A DNA stretch of 64,000 bases from Ailurus styani (taxonomy: Eukaryota; Chordata; Mammalia; Carnivora; Ailuridae): NCBI GenBank assembly GCA_002007465.1, contig LNAC01000137.1, positions 2,460,556 to 2,524,555 of the forward strand, written 5' to 3'. The position numbers and the translations under genes are program-made. Of the stretch, positions 10,039 through 20,233 are shown in pieces. Each line of letters opens with the position of its first letter. Positions within the stretch are counted from its first letter, which is position 1. The notes beneath the pieces are model-generated. The model did no database searches. It saw only the letters and a list, made by a program, of their open reading frames with translations, and was not told the origin of the DNA.

Positions 10039-10230
10039 TTTTTTTTTTTAAGATTTTATTTATGTATTTGAGAGAGAGAACAAGGAGCAAGCTTGAGTGG
10101 CGGGAGGGGCAGGGGAGAAGCAGACTTCCCGCTGAGCAGGGAGCCAGATGTGGGACTCCATCCCAGGACCCTGAGACCATGACCCAAGAGGAAGGCAGAT
10201 GCTCAACGAACTGAGCCACCCAGGCGCCCC
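10039..10230 (-). mobile_element. CAN-SINE
   Basis: A minus-strand copy ending CCACCCAGGCGCCCC. The short TSD TGAAGGCTT is at 10030-10038 and 10231-10239. Confidence 0.95.
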
Positions 10231-10544
10231 TGAAGGCTTGTTTTTGGTTTAAGATAAGGGAAAACACCATTCTCCTGACCCCCATGGGCTTAAGGAAAAC
10301 ACCCAAGAACAACAAAGTCCTTTCCAAGGAAATCCCCCTCTCTGGCCACTTCAACTTCAGGCTTTTACACGCTCAAGAGTAGCCAGGGTTTGCAAAGCCA
10401 GTTTTCGATTCTTGCCTCTGTAAGTCCTGTCTGCAGTGTAGGCGCCCTCCGTGGAATGTGAGTGTATGCCGTAGCTACTGTTTTCTCTTAACCTTTGAGG
10501 ATACAGCTGAAACTAAGACAGAAAGGGTCTCATTGTAGCCTCCT

Positions 10545-10735
10545 ATTTATTATGTATCCGGAGAACATCTCTTCAAGGATACCCAAGAAACAGGTGCTTG
10601 CCTCCAAGGGACAGAAGGACTGGAGGGAGGGACGCAAAGGGAGACATGTCCCTGTTTAACCTCTTGGGTCTTTCAAATTTTGTACCATGTGCTTGTGTTA
10701 CCTATTCTGTATATGTAATAATCTTATCCCAAGAT
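10545..10735 (+). mobile_element. L1M 3'-end fragment
   Basis: AAGAAACAGGTGCTTGCCTC, GACTGGAGGGAGGGACGCAA and CAAATTTTGTACCATGTGCT, followed by TTACCTATTC, are hallmarks of the L1M 3' UTR end. Both flanks are unique sequence. Confidence 0.75.
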
Positions 10736-11891
10736 GCTTCCCCTTGTAAAGTCAGAGCAAAAACACGCTGAAAAATGATGTTTGTTTTTTTAAAAGCAAA
10801 AGTATAACTCAAGGCACAGAGTGAAGAATTGATGTAATTATAAAGATTTCCAAGTCAAGAAAGACACTTTATCTTTAATCCTCCATGCATTTTAGTTCCG
10901 TTTTGCTTTGTCTTGCTTGGACTAAATTGTATTATCTCAATTCTTCATTGCTTATGTCTGGTTTCTTGGTACCACCGAAATGATAAATTATGGTTGATTC
11001 AGTTTTACTTCAATTCTGCTTCACATTGGATTCTGAATCACAAAAGAGTCAAGCTGGAAGGAAACTTAAGTGTTTGACTGTTCCTAGGTGTTGGATGAGG
11101 ACGCTGCAGCTCTCAGGGTATGTCATCACAGCAAACACATACTCCAGTTAACCTCCTGGAACGCAATGAAGCCTGCCTGTTCTTTGTCGTGTATGTGTGT
11201 GCGTGTGTGTGTGTTGTTTTCTTCTTTTTTACTTTAAAGCAAGTGTTGAAGATAAGTGAGAATATTTACTGCATTCTATAATCCAGTGCCAACCATTGTT
11301 CCGGCCTCATACTACCCTCAGGCTGGGACTCAGTACTTCTCCAATTACATGGATTTTCAAAAGAAAATCCATTCTACAAGGCACTAGAGGGAAAATTTTG
11401 TAGAGAAGATGGATTGGAGGATTACATCATATAGCACACAATAAAATTTAATAAAAATCCCCATTAACCAGCTCTGTTCTCTCCCCAAAGTTCACGTCCA
11501 GACACCAGCTATCTTCTCCCCCTTCTAGCCCTTTTTCTCAGGCAGACTTGTCAGGCTGTGCCTGGTTACAATCAGCTTTACAGCCCCTAGGATTTCCCCC
11601 TCTGAACTCCTAAATCTCTTTTTTTTCCTCCCTCAGAACAATTCAGCTCATTTCTGGTTTCTTCATTTTTTCATCTTCACACCTGAAATCCTGTTCGGCA
11701 AATAATACACTACCATTAGAAGAAAGCAAGTAGTGAATAGCCTGTTTAAATCTTCTTTGTCTCAAAACAATTTTTTTTCCTTTCCAATTAAGAAAAGCAG
11801 CCATAAGTGAACATTGAATCCAGATTTATGTCACTGAGGACATTTGGTGTCACAGAACCCCACACAATTAGATGTATAAAGACCTCAACTT
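10736..11891. other. Unique DNA with a short TG repeat
   Basis: No gene or dispersed repeat was recognised. A (TG)n run sits at about 11190-11216. The rest is AT-rich single-copy-looking DNA. Confidence 0.55.
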
Positions 11892-11903
11892 AAAAGATGA
11901 AAA

Positions 11904-12106
11904 GGGCGCCTGGGTGGCCCAGTGGGTTAAAGCCTCTGCCTTCGGCTCAGGTCATGGTCCCAGGGTCCTGGGATTGAGGCCCACATCGGGCTCTCTGCTC
12001 AGCAGGGAGTCTGCTTCCTCCTCTCTCCTCTCTCTCTGCCTGCCTCTCTGCCTACTTGTGATCTCTCTCTCTCTCTGTCAAATAAATAAATAAAATCTTA
12101 AAAAAA
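11904..12106 (+). mobile_element. Young CAN-SINE
   Basis: A full plus-strand copy from GGGCGCCTGGGTGGCCCAG to AAAATCTT plus poly(A). The TSD, about 10 bp (AAAAGATGAA), is at 11892-11901 and 12107-12116. Confidence 0.96.
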
Positions 12107-12164
12107 AAAGATGAAGAAACTGACACCTAGAACAAGATACATGGAAGACTCTTAGTTTCCTCTA

Positions 12165-12395
12165 AAATCTGTTTGCCCATCTTCCATAGCAATGGATTTA
12201 TAGCTCGGCATTGGTCACGTGACTAAACAGTCACCAATGGAATGGAAACAGAGATGCCTTGTGCAGCTTCCAAACCACTTGCTTAAGAGGAATTTGTTCT
12301 TTGCTTCCCCTCTTTTCCTGTGTGTTGAGCTGGAAATCAGACTTGATGATGACACAACTCAGACCATCCAGACAAAACCAATGCCCTAGCATCAT
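12165..12395 (+). mobile_element. MLT1-like MaLR LTR fragment
   Basis: ACGTGACTAAACAGTCACCAATGG, TGTGCAGCTTCCAAACCACTTGC and TGTGTTGAGCTGGAAATCAG follow the order of the conserved part of MLT1-class LTRs. It is diverged and its ends are not defined. Confidence 0.5.
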
Positions 12396-12550
12396 GCTAC
12401 TCTAAGTGTGGCTTGTTGGCTAGTAGCATTAGCCTCAGAACTTGTTAGAATAGGCCCCACCCCAGATGTACTTCGACAGATGTACATCTGGGCTTAATGA
12501 GATGCCCAGGTCATTCACATTTATATTAGAGTTTTGGAAGAACTACTTGG
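12396..12550 (+). mobile_element. hAT-Charlie remnant (MER20/MER5 type)
   Basis: TCTAAGTGTGGCTTGTTGGC, AGAACTTGTTAGAATAGGCC and CCCACCCCAGATGTACTTCG have the order of non-autonomous hAT elements of the MER20/MER5 group. Terminal repeats are decayed. Confidence 0.6.
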
Positions 12551-12654
12551 AAGATAGCGGAGCCATCAGATGGAAGGAATCAGGGTCCCTGATTGTCAGG
12601 AACAGAACTACCCTGAAAGCCACCTATGTTCCCCTCCCCCCGCCTCTTTTTTTT

Positions 12655-12890
12655 CACGGTAAAAAAATGCACATCATAAAATTTACTATCTTAACTTTTT
12701 TTGAGTGTATAGAGCAGGGGTATTAAGTACGTTTGTATTGTTGTGCAACCATCACCCATCCCCAGAACTCTTTTAATCTTGCAAAACTGAAACTCTGTAC
12801 CCGTTAAACAATACCCCCCCATTCTCTCCTTCCCCCAGCTCCTGGCAGCCACCATTCCATTTTCTTCCAGACCCACCTACTTTTGGCTAT
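12655..12890 (-). mobile_element. L1M 3' UTR fragment
   Basis: Antisense L1 3' UTR: GTATTAAGTACGTTTGTATT, GTTGTGCAACCATCACCCAT, AACTGAAACTCTGTACCCGT, CTCCTGGCAGCCACCATTCC. It is followed by a short (GA)n run at 12893-12907. Confidence 0.82.
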
Positions 12891-12907
12891 TAAGAGAGAG
12901 AGAGAGA

Positions 12908-13440
12908 AACCTAATTTATTTCGGCCACTGTGTTTTGGGGGATACTGCTCAGATTCCCCTCCTGTAGTACCTAAACACTCATTTCCTCAGCTGATAACAG
13001 TATTTGCATATGGCAGCCTTAGCTCAGCCCCTCTCCAGAAATTGCTCCTTGGCAGTTCTGGGTGAGAATTTGGGTGAGATAACTTACACAAAGTGTTCTA
13101 GGGTTAGCCATCCTATAATCAATGAATTCAGGAGTCAAGGCCAGTGCCAGCCCCCTTGCCCCAATTTGAGACAACTCAGAAAAGTCATTCCAACTACAAA
13201 GCTTCCCTGGGGTTATTGTAACTGCATCACAGTTATATTTTTCCCTCTGCCTAATTCTACTTCCTCTACTCCCCCCTGGGGTTGATCTCATGAATACTCC
13301 CTGATAAATCCTCATTTGGTATCTTTGGCCTAAGGATAAGAGCTATCATAATAGGGAAGGCCATGCTTCTTAAACTACCAGCCAAAATAGTAAATAAAAA
13401 AAATCACATTCTAGCAGTAATGATAGAGATTGTTGGCCTT
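12908..13440. other. Unclassified DNA, possibly an old repeat
   Basis: No gene was recognised. Short frames of 60-98 codons on both strands lack domains. The 3' part (GTTGATCTCATGAATACTCC, CTGATAAATCC) has the look of an old LTR or L1 tail, but I cannot assign it. Confidence 0.4.
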
Positions 13441-13900
13441 ATAAGGTCACTTATTTTTCCCTTTTTAAAAATTAAAGTATCATTAATATACAGTGATGTA
13501 TTGTTTCAGGTGTACAATATAATGATTCAACAATTCTATACTTCACTTAGTGCTCATCAAGATAAATGTACTACTCTTAATCTTCTTTATTTTACCCATC
13601 CCCTCACCCACCTCCCCTCTGGCAACCACCAGTTTATTTTCTGTGTTTAAGAGTCTGGCTTTTTTGTTTGTCTCTTTTTCCTTTATTCATTTGCTTTGTT
13701 TCTTAAATTCCACAAGTGAGTAAAGTCATATGGTATTTGTCTTTCTCTGATTGACTTAATTTCACTTAACATTATACTCTCTAGATCCACCCATGTTGTT
13801 GTAAATGGCAAGATTTCATTCTTTTTATGGTTAATATTCCATTGTGTATATATACCTCATTTTTATCCACTCATCTATGGATGAATATTTGGGTTGCTTC

Positions 13901-14464
13901 TGATACAAGGAAACTAAAGGGACTCCATGAAAAATTGCTTTTTTTCATTCCTTTTCTCCATTCTATTCTTGCTAGGATCTATACCTTCACCTTACACATG
14001 CCTTATAGAACAGATAATGTATATCCTCCTTATAAAGTTCAAGGAATTAATGATTTCTGTGGATTCTTTCAGCACAATAGGTAATATCTAAATAGTTACC
14101 AGGCAAGATCATCATGAATATTTTCCAAGACCACTGACTCACCAAGACCCTTGGCTTCAGGGCATAAGTGACTTATGAAGGACAGCTAGCCACTCGTCTT
14201 TGCTCCTAGGTGCCTGAGAAAATGCTTGCACTGGACCACAATCCTCAATAAAAACCCCAGACTCCAACAAAATGAGCCTCATTCTTTCTTTTCCACGTTT
14301 CTTTATGCTCTGTCTGTATCTTTACTCTCTCTGTGTCTTCAGTAAATTCTGCTCTCACTTCCTCTCAGTTTGCATTTGATTTCTATCCTGCACAAAGCCA
14401 AGAATCCTCTTGGTTTGTCCTTCAGGCTCCCCTCTGAGTCCTTGGAACCAGCCAGTCTGCATCA
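13901..14464 (+). mobile_element. Solo LTR of a class I endogenous retrovirus
   Basis: The 564-bp element begins TGATACAAGG and ends GTCTGCATCA, giving TGAT...ATCA inverted ends. It is flanked by a perfect 4-bp TSD, CTTC (13897-13900 and 14465-14468), inside an L1. An AATAAA signal lies at 14249-14254 with a T/C-rich U5-like stretch downstream, which gives the plus orientation. A 4-bp duplication fits gammaretrovirus-like (ERV1) integration rather than ERVL (5 bp) or ERV2 (6 bp). No internal viral sequence remains, as expected after LTR-LTR recombination. Confidence 0.88.
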
Positions 14465-14581
14465 CTTCCATAGCTTGGCTATTGTAAAAATTCTGCATTT
14501 GAATTAGTGTCTTCCTTTTCTTTGGGTAAATACTCGGTAGTGGAATTACTGGATCATATGGTATTTTTATTTTTAATTTTT

Positions 14582-14772
14582 TAGAAGATTTTTAAAATTC
14601 ATTTAAGAGAGGGAGCGAGAGCACAAGACTGTGGGGAGGGGCAAAGGGAGAGAATCTTCAAGCAGACTCCCTGCTGAGCATGGAGCCTGACCCCGGGCTG
14701 GACCTTTGAGATCATGACCTGAGCCAAAACCAAGAGGTGGGCGCTTAACTGACTGAGCCACCCAGGTGCCCC
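14582..14772 (-). mobile_element. CAN-SINE with 16-bp TSD
   Basis: A minus-strand copy ending CCACCCAGGTGCCCC. The TSD TTTATTTTTAATTTTT is at 14566-14581 and 14773-14788. A diverged third copy (TTATTTTCAATTTTTT, 14900) follows the next SINE. Confidence 0.93.
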
Positions 14773-14788
14773 TTTATTTTTAATTTTT

Positions 14789-14899
14789 AAAAATTGGGGT
14801 TTTTTTTATTTAAGTAATTTCTTTACCCCACATAGGGCTTGAAATTAGAACCCTGAGATCAAGAGTTGCATGCTCCTCTAACTGAGCCAAACAGGCACC
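14789..14899 (-). mobile_element. Short CAN-SINE at the same target
   Basis: ATTTAAGTAATTTCTTTACC, CATAGGGCTTGAAATTAGAA and CTAACTGAGCCAAACAGGCA. It is adjacent to the SINE at 14582-14772, and the two share copies of one target motif. Confidence 0.87.
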
Positions 14900-15658
14900 C
14901 TTATTTTCAATTTTTTGAGGAACCTCCATACTGTTTTCCACAGTGGCTATGCCAACTTGTATTCTCACCAACAATGCATGAACATTCCTTTTCCTCCACA
15001 TCTTCACCAACACTTACTATTTCTTGTGTTTTTTATTTTTAGCTATTCTGATATATATGGTAATATCTCACTGTGGCTTTGGTTTGCATTTCTCTGATGA
15101 TGAGTGATGTTGAGCATCTTTTCATGTATCTATTGGCTATCTGCATGTATTCTTTGGAAAAATATCTATTCACAGGAAAAATATTCAGCCAAGGGTACTT
15201 TATTGAGCAAGACTGTCATTCAGAATATGAGAGATAAAGAAACAAAAACAAAAGGAGCTCATGATCACTAAATCAGCCCTGCAAGAAATATTAAAGGGGA
15301 GTCTTTGAAGAGGAAAGGAAAGAAAGGCCAAAAGCAACAAAGACTAGAAAGGAAGAGAGAAAATCTCCAGACATAATGACTTTACAGGTAAAACAATATC
15401 ACTAAATTCATATCTAACAATAATCACTGAATGTAAATGGACTAAACACTTCAATTAAAAGGCATACAGTATCAGAATGGATAAAAAAACAAGACCCATT
15501 TGTATGCTGCCTACAAGAGATTCATTTTAGATCTAAAGTCAACTGTAGGTTGAAAATGAAGGGATGGAGAACAATTTATCTATGCTAATGGATGTAAAAA
15601 GAAAGCCAGAGTAGCAATACTTATATCAGACAAACCAAACTTTAAAACAAAGACTGTA

Positions 15659-15862
15659 TGGGCGCCTAGGTGGCTCAGTGGGTTAAAGCCTCTGCTTTCG
15701 GCTCAGGTCATGATCTCAGGGTCCTGGGATTGAGGCCTGCATCGGGCTCCCTGTTCAGCAGGGAGCCTGCTTCCTCCTCTCTCTCTGCCTGCCTCTCTGC
15801 CTACTTGTGATCTCTCTCTCTGTCAAATAAATAAATAAATCTAAAAAGAAAATAATAAAAAA
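15659..15862 (+). mobile_element. Young CAN-SINE with 16-bp TSD
   Basis: A full plus-strand copy. The perfect TSD TAAAACAAAGACTGTA is at 15643-15658 and 15863-15878. It lies inside L1 ORF2 text. Confidence 0.97.
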
Positions 15863-16543
15863 TAAAACAAAGACTGTAATAAGAGATGAAAAAGAGCACC
15901 ATATCATAATAAAGATGTCTATCCAACAAGAAAATCTAACAACTGTAAATAATTATGCCCCCAACTTGGGAGCACCCAAATATATAAATCAATTAATAAT
16001 AAACATAAAGAAACTCACTGATAATAATACAATAATGGTAAGAGAATTTAACACCCCACTTCTAGCAATGGACAGGTCATCTAAGCAGAAAATCAACAAG
16101 GAAACAATGGCTTTGAGTGACACACCAGACCAGATGAACTTAACAGATATATTCAGAACATTTCATCCTAAACAGCAAATACACATTTGTTTTGAGTTCA
16201 CATGGAACATTCTCCAGAATAGATCACATACAGGATCACAAATCGGGCCTCAACAAGTACAAAAAGATTGAGATCATACCATGCATATTTTCAGACCACA
16301 ACGCTATGAAGTCAACCACAAGAAAAAGTTCGGGAAGACCACAAATATATGGAGGTTAAAGAGCATCCTACTAAAGAACAAATGGGTTAATTAAAGAAGA
16401 AATAAATTAAAGAAGAAATAAAAATTACATGGAAGCAAATGAAAATGAAAACACAACAGTCCAGAACCTTTGGGATGCAGCAAAGATGGTCATAAGAGGC
16501 AAGTATATAGCAATACAGGCCAACCTTAAGAAGCAAGAAAAGT

Positions 16544-16736
16544 GGGGTGCCTGGGTGGCTCAGTGGGTTAAAGCCTCTGCCTTCGGCTCAGGTCGTGATC
16601 TCAGGTCCTGGGATCGAGCCGTGCATTGGGCTTTCTGCTCAGCAGGGAGCCTGCTTCCCCCCTCCCTCTACCTGCTTCTCTGCCTACTTGTGATCTCTCT
16701 CGCTCTGTCAAGTAAATAAATAAAATTTTTTTAAAA
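16544..16736 (+). mobile_element. Young CAN-SINE with 13-bp TSD
   Basis: A full plus-strand copy. AAGCAAGAAAAGT (16531-16543) and AAGCAAGAGAAGT (16737-16749) differ at one base. It lies inside L1 ORF2. Confidence 0.95.
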
Positions 16737-16766
16737 AAGCAAGAGAAGTCTCAAATATACAACCTA

Positions 16767-16956
16767 GGGGTGCCTGGGTGGCTCAGTCATTAAGTGTCTG
16801 CCCTCAGCTCAGGTTATGGTCCCAGGGTCCTGGGATCGAGCCCTGCATCGGGCTCCCTGTCAGCAGGGAGTCTGCTTCTCCCTCTTCTACTCCCCTTGCT
16901 TGTGTTCCCTCTCTTGCTGTTTCTGTCAAATAAGTAAATAAAATCTTTAAAAAAGA
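16767..16956 (+). mobile_element. CAN-SINE with 14-bp TSD
   Basis: A full plus-strand copy of the TCATTAAGTGTCTGCC subtype. AAATATACAACCTA is at 16753-16766 and 16957-16970. The L1 deletion junction follows directly after the right TSD copy. Confidence 0.96.
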
Positions 16957-17029
16957 AAATATACAACCTAATTACTAAATTCTACACCTGAAACTAATAT
17001 TACACTATATGTTAAATAACTGGAATTTT

Positions 17030-17132
17030 AAAAAAATTTATTTATTTGAGAGAAGGAGAGCGTGCATAGAGCAGGGGGATGTGCAGAGGGAGAGGGACAG
17101 GCAAACTTGCACCGAGTGTAGAGTCCAATGTG
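17030..17132 (-). mobile_element. CAN-SINE, head deleted
   Basis: TTAAAAAAATTTATTTATTTGAG, a GA-rich tract and GCAAACTTGCACCGAGTGTA. It stops at GAGTCCAATGTG, about 80 bases before the normal head. Confidence 0.85.
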
Positions 17133-17911
17133 ATTCATGTCTTCTGATGACTTTCTTACCTAGATTATTTGTTTTAGGGTGTTGAGTTTGATAATTCTTT
17201 TTAATAGATTTTGGATACTAACCCTTTATCAGATATGTCATTTGCAAATACCTTCTATCCTGTAGGCTGCCTTTTAGTTTTGTTGATTGTTTCGTTTGCT
17301 TTGCAGAAGCTTTTTATTTTGATGCAGTCCCAATAGTTCATATTTGTTTTTGTTCCCTTACCTCCAGAGACATGTCTAGTAAGAAGTTGCTATGGTCAAA
17401 GTCAAAAAGGTTACTGCCTGTGTTCTCCTCTAGGATTTAGATGGTTTCCTGTCTCACATTTAGGTCTTTAACCCATTTTGTGTCGGTCTTTAACCCATTT
17501 ATTTTTGTGTAGGGTATAAGAAAGTGGTCCAGTTTCAGTCTTCCGCACATTGCCATCCAGTTTTCCTAACGCCATTTGTTGAAGATACTACCTTTTTTCC
17601 ATTGGATGGTCTTTCCTGCTTTATTGAAGATGAGTTGACCGTATAGTTGTGGGTCCATTTCTGGGTTTTCTATTCTATTCCATTGATCTATGTGTCTGTT
17701 TTTGTGTGAGCATGATACTGTCTTTATGACTACACTTTGTAAAATAGCTTGAAGTCTGGAATTGTGATGCCTCCAGCTTTGCTTTTCCTTTTCAAGGTTG
17801 CTTTGGCTATTTGGGGTTTTTTGTGGTTCCATAAAAATTTTAGGATTGTTTGTTTTAACTGTGAAAAATGCTGGTGGTTTTTTGATAGGGATTGCATTAA
17901 ATGTGTAGGTT

Positions 17912-18100
17912 GGGGGCGGCTGGGTGGCTCAGTCATTAAGCATCTGCCTTCGGCTCAGGTCATGATCCCAGAGTTCTGGGATAGAGCCCCACATCATGCT
18001 CCCTGCTCAGTGGGAAGACTTCTTCTCCCTCTCTCACTACCCATGGCTGTATTCCCTCTCTCGCTGTGTCTCTCTCTGTCAAATAAATAAATAAAATCTT
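17912..18100 (+). mobile_element. CAN-SINE with microsatellite tail
   Basis: A plus-strand copy from GGGGGCGGCTGGGTGGCTCAG to AAATAAATAAATAAAATCTT. Its A-tail has become a (TA)n/(CA)n repeat (18101-18153). Confidence 0.94.
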
Positions 18101-18120
18101 TATATATTTATATATATATG

Positions 18121-18153
<33 letters not shown>
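18101..18153. repeat. (TA)n-(CA)n compound microsatellite
   Basis: TATATATTTATATATATATG, then about 16 CA units, directly after a SINE tail. It is likely length-polymorphic. Confidence 0.93.
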
Positions 18154-18155
<2 letters not shown>

Positions 18156-18775
18156 TAACAGTATTTGCTCTTCCAATCTATGAGCATGGAATGTTTTTCC
18201 ATTTCTTTGTGCCCTCTTCAACTTCTTTCACTAATTTTGTTGTAGTTTTCAGAGTACAGGTCTTTTATCTCTTTGGTTTGGTGTATTCCTAAGTATGTTA
18301 TGGTTTTTGGTGCAATTGTAAATGGGATTGATTCTTTAATTTCTTTCTGCTTTTTTGTTCTTGGTGTATAGAAGTGCGACATATTTCTGTACATCATATT
18401 TCTGATTTTGTATCCTGTGGCTTTGCAGGATTTGTCTATCAGTTCTAGCAATTTTTTGTTGTCTTTCATGTTTTCTATTCAGAGTATCATGTCATCTGCA
18501 AACAATGAAAATTTCACTATTTCCCTGCCAACTTGGATGTCTCTTATTTCTTTTTGTTGTCTGATTGCTGAGGCTAGGACTTCCAGTACTACGTTAAATT
18601 AAAACGGTGAGAGTGGACATCCCTCTCTTGTTCCTGACCATAAAGGAAAAATTCTCTGCTTTTCCCCATTGAGGATGATATTAGCTTTGAATCTTTTGTA
18701 TCTGGCCATTATGATGCTGAGGTATGTTCCTTCTATCCCTATTTTGTTGAAGGTTTTTATCAAGAATGGATGCTG

Positions 18776-18855
18776 TCTGCCCTCCTCAAATGAATGAATA
18801 AAAAACTTAAAAAAAAAAAAAAAGAGGAGGGGTGCCTGGGTGGCTCAGTTGGTTT
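18776..18855 (+). mobile_element. Circularly permuted CAN-SINE remnant
   Basis: The order is tail then head. First comes CCTCCTCAAATGAATGAATA, AAAACTT and 15 A, then GAGGAGGGGTGCCTGGGTGG and CTCAGTTGGTT. The flanks AAGAATGGATGCTG (18762) and TAGAATGGATGTTG (18855) look like a diverged TSD in L1. A normal plus-strand SINE has head first and A-tail last. Confidence 0.75.
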
Positions 18856-18909
18856 AGAATGGATGTTGTATTTTGTCAAATGCTTTTTCTGCATCTATTC
18901 AAATGATTA

Positions 18910-18948
<39 letters not shown>

Positions 18949-19080
18949 AATATATATGTGTGTGTGTGTGTTTTTAAGTAGGCTCCACACCCAGTGTGGG
19001 GCCCAAACCCATGACTCTTAGATCAAGACCTCAGTGAGATCAAGTCAGACATCCAACCGACTGAGCCACCCAGGCGTCCC
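18910..19080 (-). mobile_element. Short CAN-SINE with (TAAA)n and (TG)n tail
   Basis: A minus-strand body (TTTTTAAGTAGGCTCCACAC to CTGAGCCACCCAGGCGTCCC) is preceded by about ten AAAT units (18910-18950) and about eight TG (18956-18971). Both are probably expanded from its tail. Confidence 0.88.
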
Positions 19081-19439
19081 TGAAATGATCGTATGGTTAT
19101 TATTCTTTTTATATTAATGTGGTGTATCACGTTGATTTGCAAATATTGAACAACCCTTGCAACCCAGGAATAAATCCACCTTGATCATGGTGAATGATTC
19201 TTTTAATGTGTTGTTGGATTGGGCCTGCTATTATTTTATTGGTAATTTTCATATCCATATTCATCAGGAATATTGGTCTGCAGTTCTCTTCTTAGTATAG
19301 TCTTTATCTCATTCTGGTTATCAGGGCAATGCTGGCTTCTAGAATAAATTTGGAAGTTTACCTTCCTTTTCTATTTTTTTTTGGAATAGTTTGAGAAGAA
19401 TCAGTATTAACTCTTATTTAAACATTTGGTAGAATTTGA

Positions 19440-19549
19440 GGCACCTGGCTGGCTCAGTTGGAAAAGTCCGTGACTCTTGATCTCAGGGTTGTGGAGTCAA
19501 GCCCCACAGTGGGTGTAGAGTTTACTAAAAAAAAAAATAAAATAAACTT
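19440..19549 (+). mobile_element. Short CAN-SINE
   Basis: AGGCACCTGGCTGGCTCAGT, CTTGATCTCAGGGTTGTGGA, GTGGGTGTAGAGTTTACT and poly(A). Flanks AAACATTTGGTAGAATTTG and AAATGTTTGCTAGAATTTG form a TSD with three differences. Confidence 0.9.
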
Positions 19550-19760
19550 TAAATGTTTGCTAGAATTTGCCTGTGAAGCTATCTGACCCTGGATGTTTAT
19601 TTTCTATTTGTATATCTATTTTGGTAAAGTGCTTTTTCAACTCTTCTGCCTATTTTTAAATTGGATTGTCTGTTTTCTTACTGTTAAGTTTTAAGAGTTC
19701 TTTGTGTATTTTGGATACAAGTCTTTTATCAGAGATGTGTTTTGCAAATATTTTCTCCAG

Positions 19761-19967
19761 GAGCTCCTGGGTGGCTCAGTGGGTTGGGGAGCTGCCTTTG
19801 GCTCAGGTCATGATCTCAGGGTCCTGGGATCGAGCCCTGCATTGGACTCCCTGCTCAGTGAGGAGTCAGTTTCTCCCTCTCCCTCTGCCCCTGTTTGTGT
19901 GCTCTTGCTCTCTCTCCCTCTCTCTCTCTGTCTCAAATAAATAAATAAATAAAATCTTAAAAAAAAA
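19761..19967 (+). mobile_element. CAN-SINE
   Basis: A full plus-strand copy with a long CT tract and four AAAT units. The TSD TTTCTCCAG is at 19752-19760 and 19968-19976, within L1M. Confidence 0.95.
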
Positions 19968-20034
19968 TTTCTCCAGACCCACAGCCTGTCTTTTCATTCT
20001 TTGACAGTGTCTGTTGCAGAGGCAGCATTTTTTA

Positions 20035-20233
20035 TTTCTTTTTTTTTTTAATTTATTTATTTTGACAGAGCGAGAGAGATCACAAGTAGGCAGAGAGGCA
20101 GGCAGAGAGAGAGAGGAGGAAGCAGGCTCTCCGCCGAGCAGAGAGCCCGACATGGGCCTCAATCCCAGGACCCTGAGATCATGACCTGAGCCGAAGGCAG
20201 AGGCTTTAACCCACTGAGCCACCCAGGCGCCCA
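20035..20233 (-). mobile_element. Young CAN-SINE
   Basis: A full minus-strand copy ending CCACCCAGGCGCCC. CATTTTTTA-like flanks (20025 and 20235) are its probable TSD. Confidence 0.95.

Larger units (their letters stand above)
15173..17029 (+). mobile_element. L1 with ORF2 5' half joined to the 3' tail (internal deletion), inserted in another L1
   Basis: It starts with the inter-ORF region, then ORF2 endonuclease-coding text: GTAAATGGACTAAACACTTC, TGCTGCCTACAAGAGATTCA, GATAATAATACAATAATGGT, GAACATTCTCCAGAATAGAT. At about 16970 the text jumps from AATATACAACCTA to the L1 3' terminus (ATTCTACACCTGAAACTAAT...A-rich). The reverse transcriptase part of ORF2 is therefore absent. The frame is broken; the longest open piece is 15915-16271. 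Three plus-strand SINEs interrupt it. The host L1 is minus-strand and resumes at 17133; ATTCA borders both junctions. Confidence 0.85.
13452..19600 (-). mobile_element. Carnivore L1, long minus-strand copy in pieces
   Basis: Antisense L1 3' UTR and ORF2 are read in order in pieces at 13452-13900, 14465-14565, 14901-15172, 17133-17911, 18154-18775, 18856-18909, 19081-19439 and 19569-19600. Markers are TGTTTCAGGTGTACAATATA, GGATCATATGGTATTTTTAT, TCAGATATGTCATTTGCAAA, CATTGATCTATGTGTCTGTT, GTCTGATTGCTGAGGCTAGG and CATGTTGATTTG-like text near 19130. Inserted into it are a solo LTR, a second L1 and at least nine SINEs. Excising the LTR and one TSD copy at 13901-14468 restores GGTTGCTTCCATAGCTTGGC exactly. 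No reading frame is intact. Confidence 0.9.

Noticed and set aside
11904..11990. tRNA-like heads with A-box and B-box resemblance (GTGGCTCAG...GGGATCGAGCC) at every SINE
   Set aside because: They are the tRNA-Lys-derived SINE heads; none folds as an intact tRNA with anticodon and acceptor stem.
15915..16271. 118-codon open frame on the plus strand
   Set aside because: It is a surviving piece of L1 ORF2 in an internally deleted element, not a host gene.
17730..18469. Antisense open frames of 68-88 codons
   Set aside because: They are fragments of the minus-strand L1 ORF2 with stops and insertions.
18910..18950. Regularly repeated units that might suggest a CRISPR array
   Set aside because: It is a simple (TAAA)n microsatellite from a SINE tail; there are no spacers, and the genome is mammalian.
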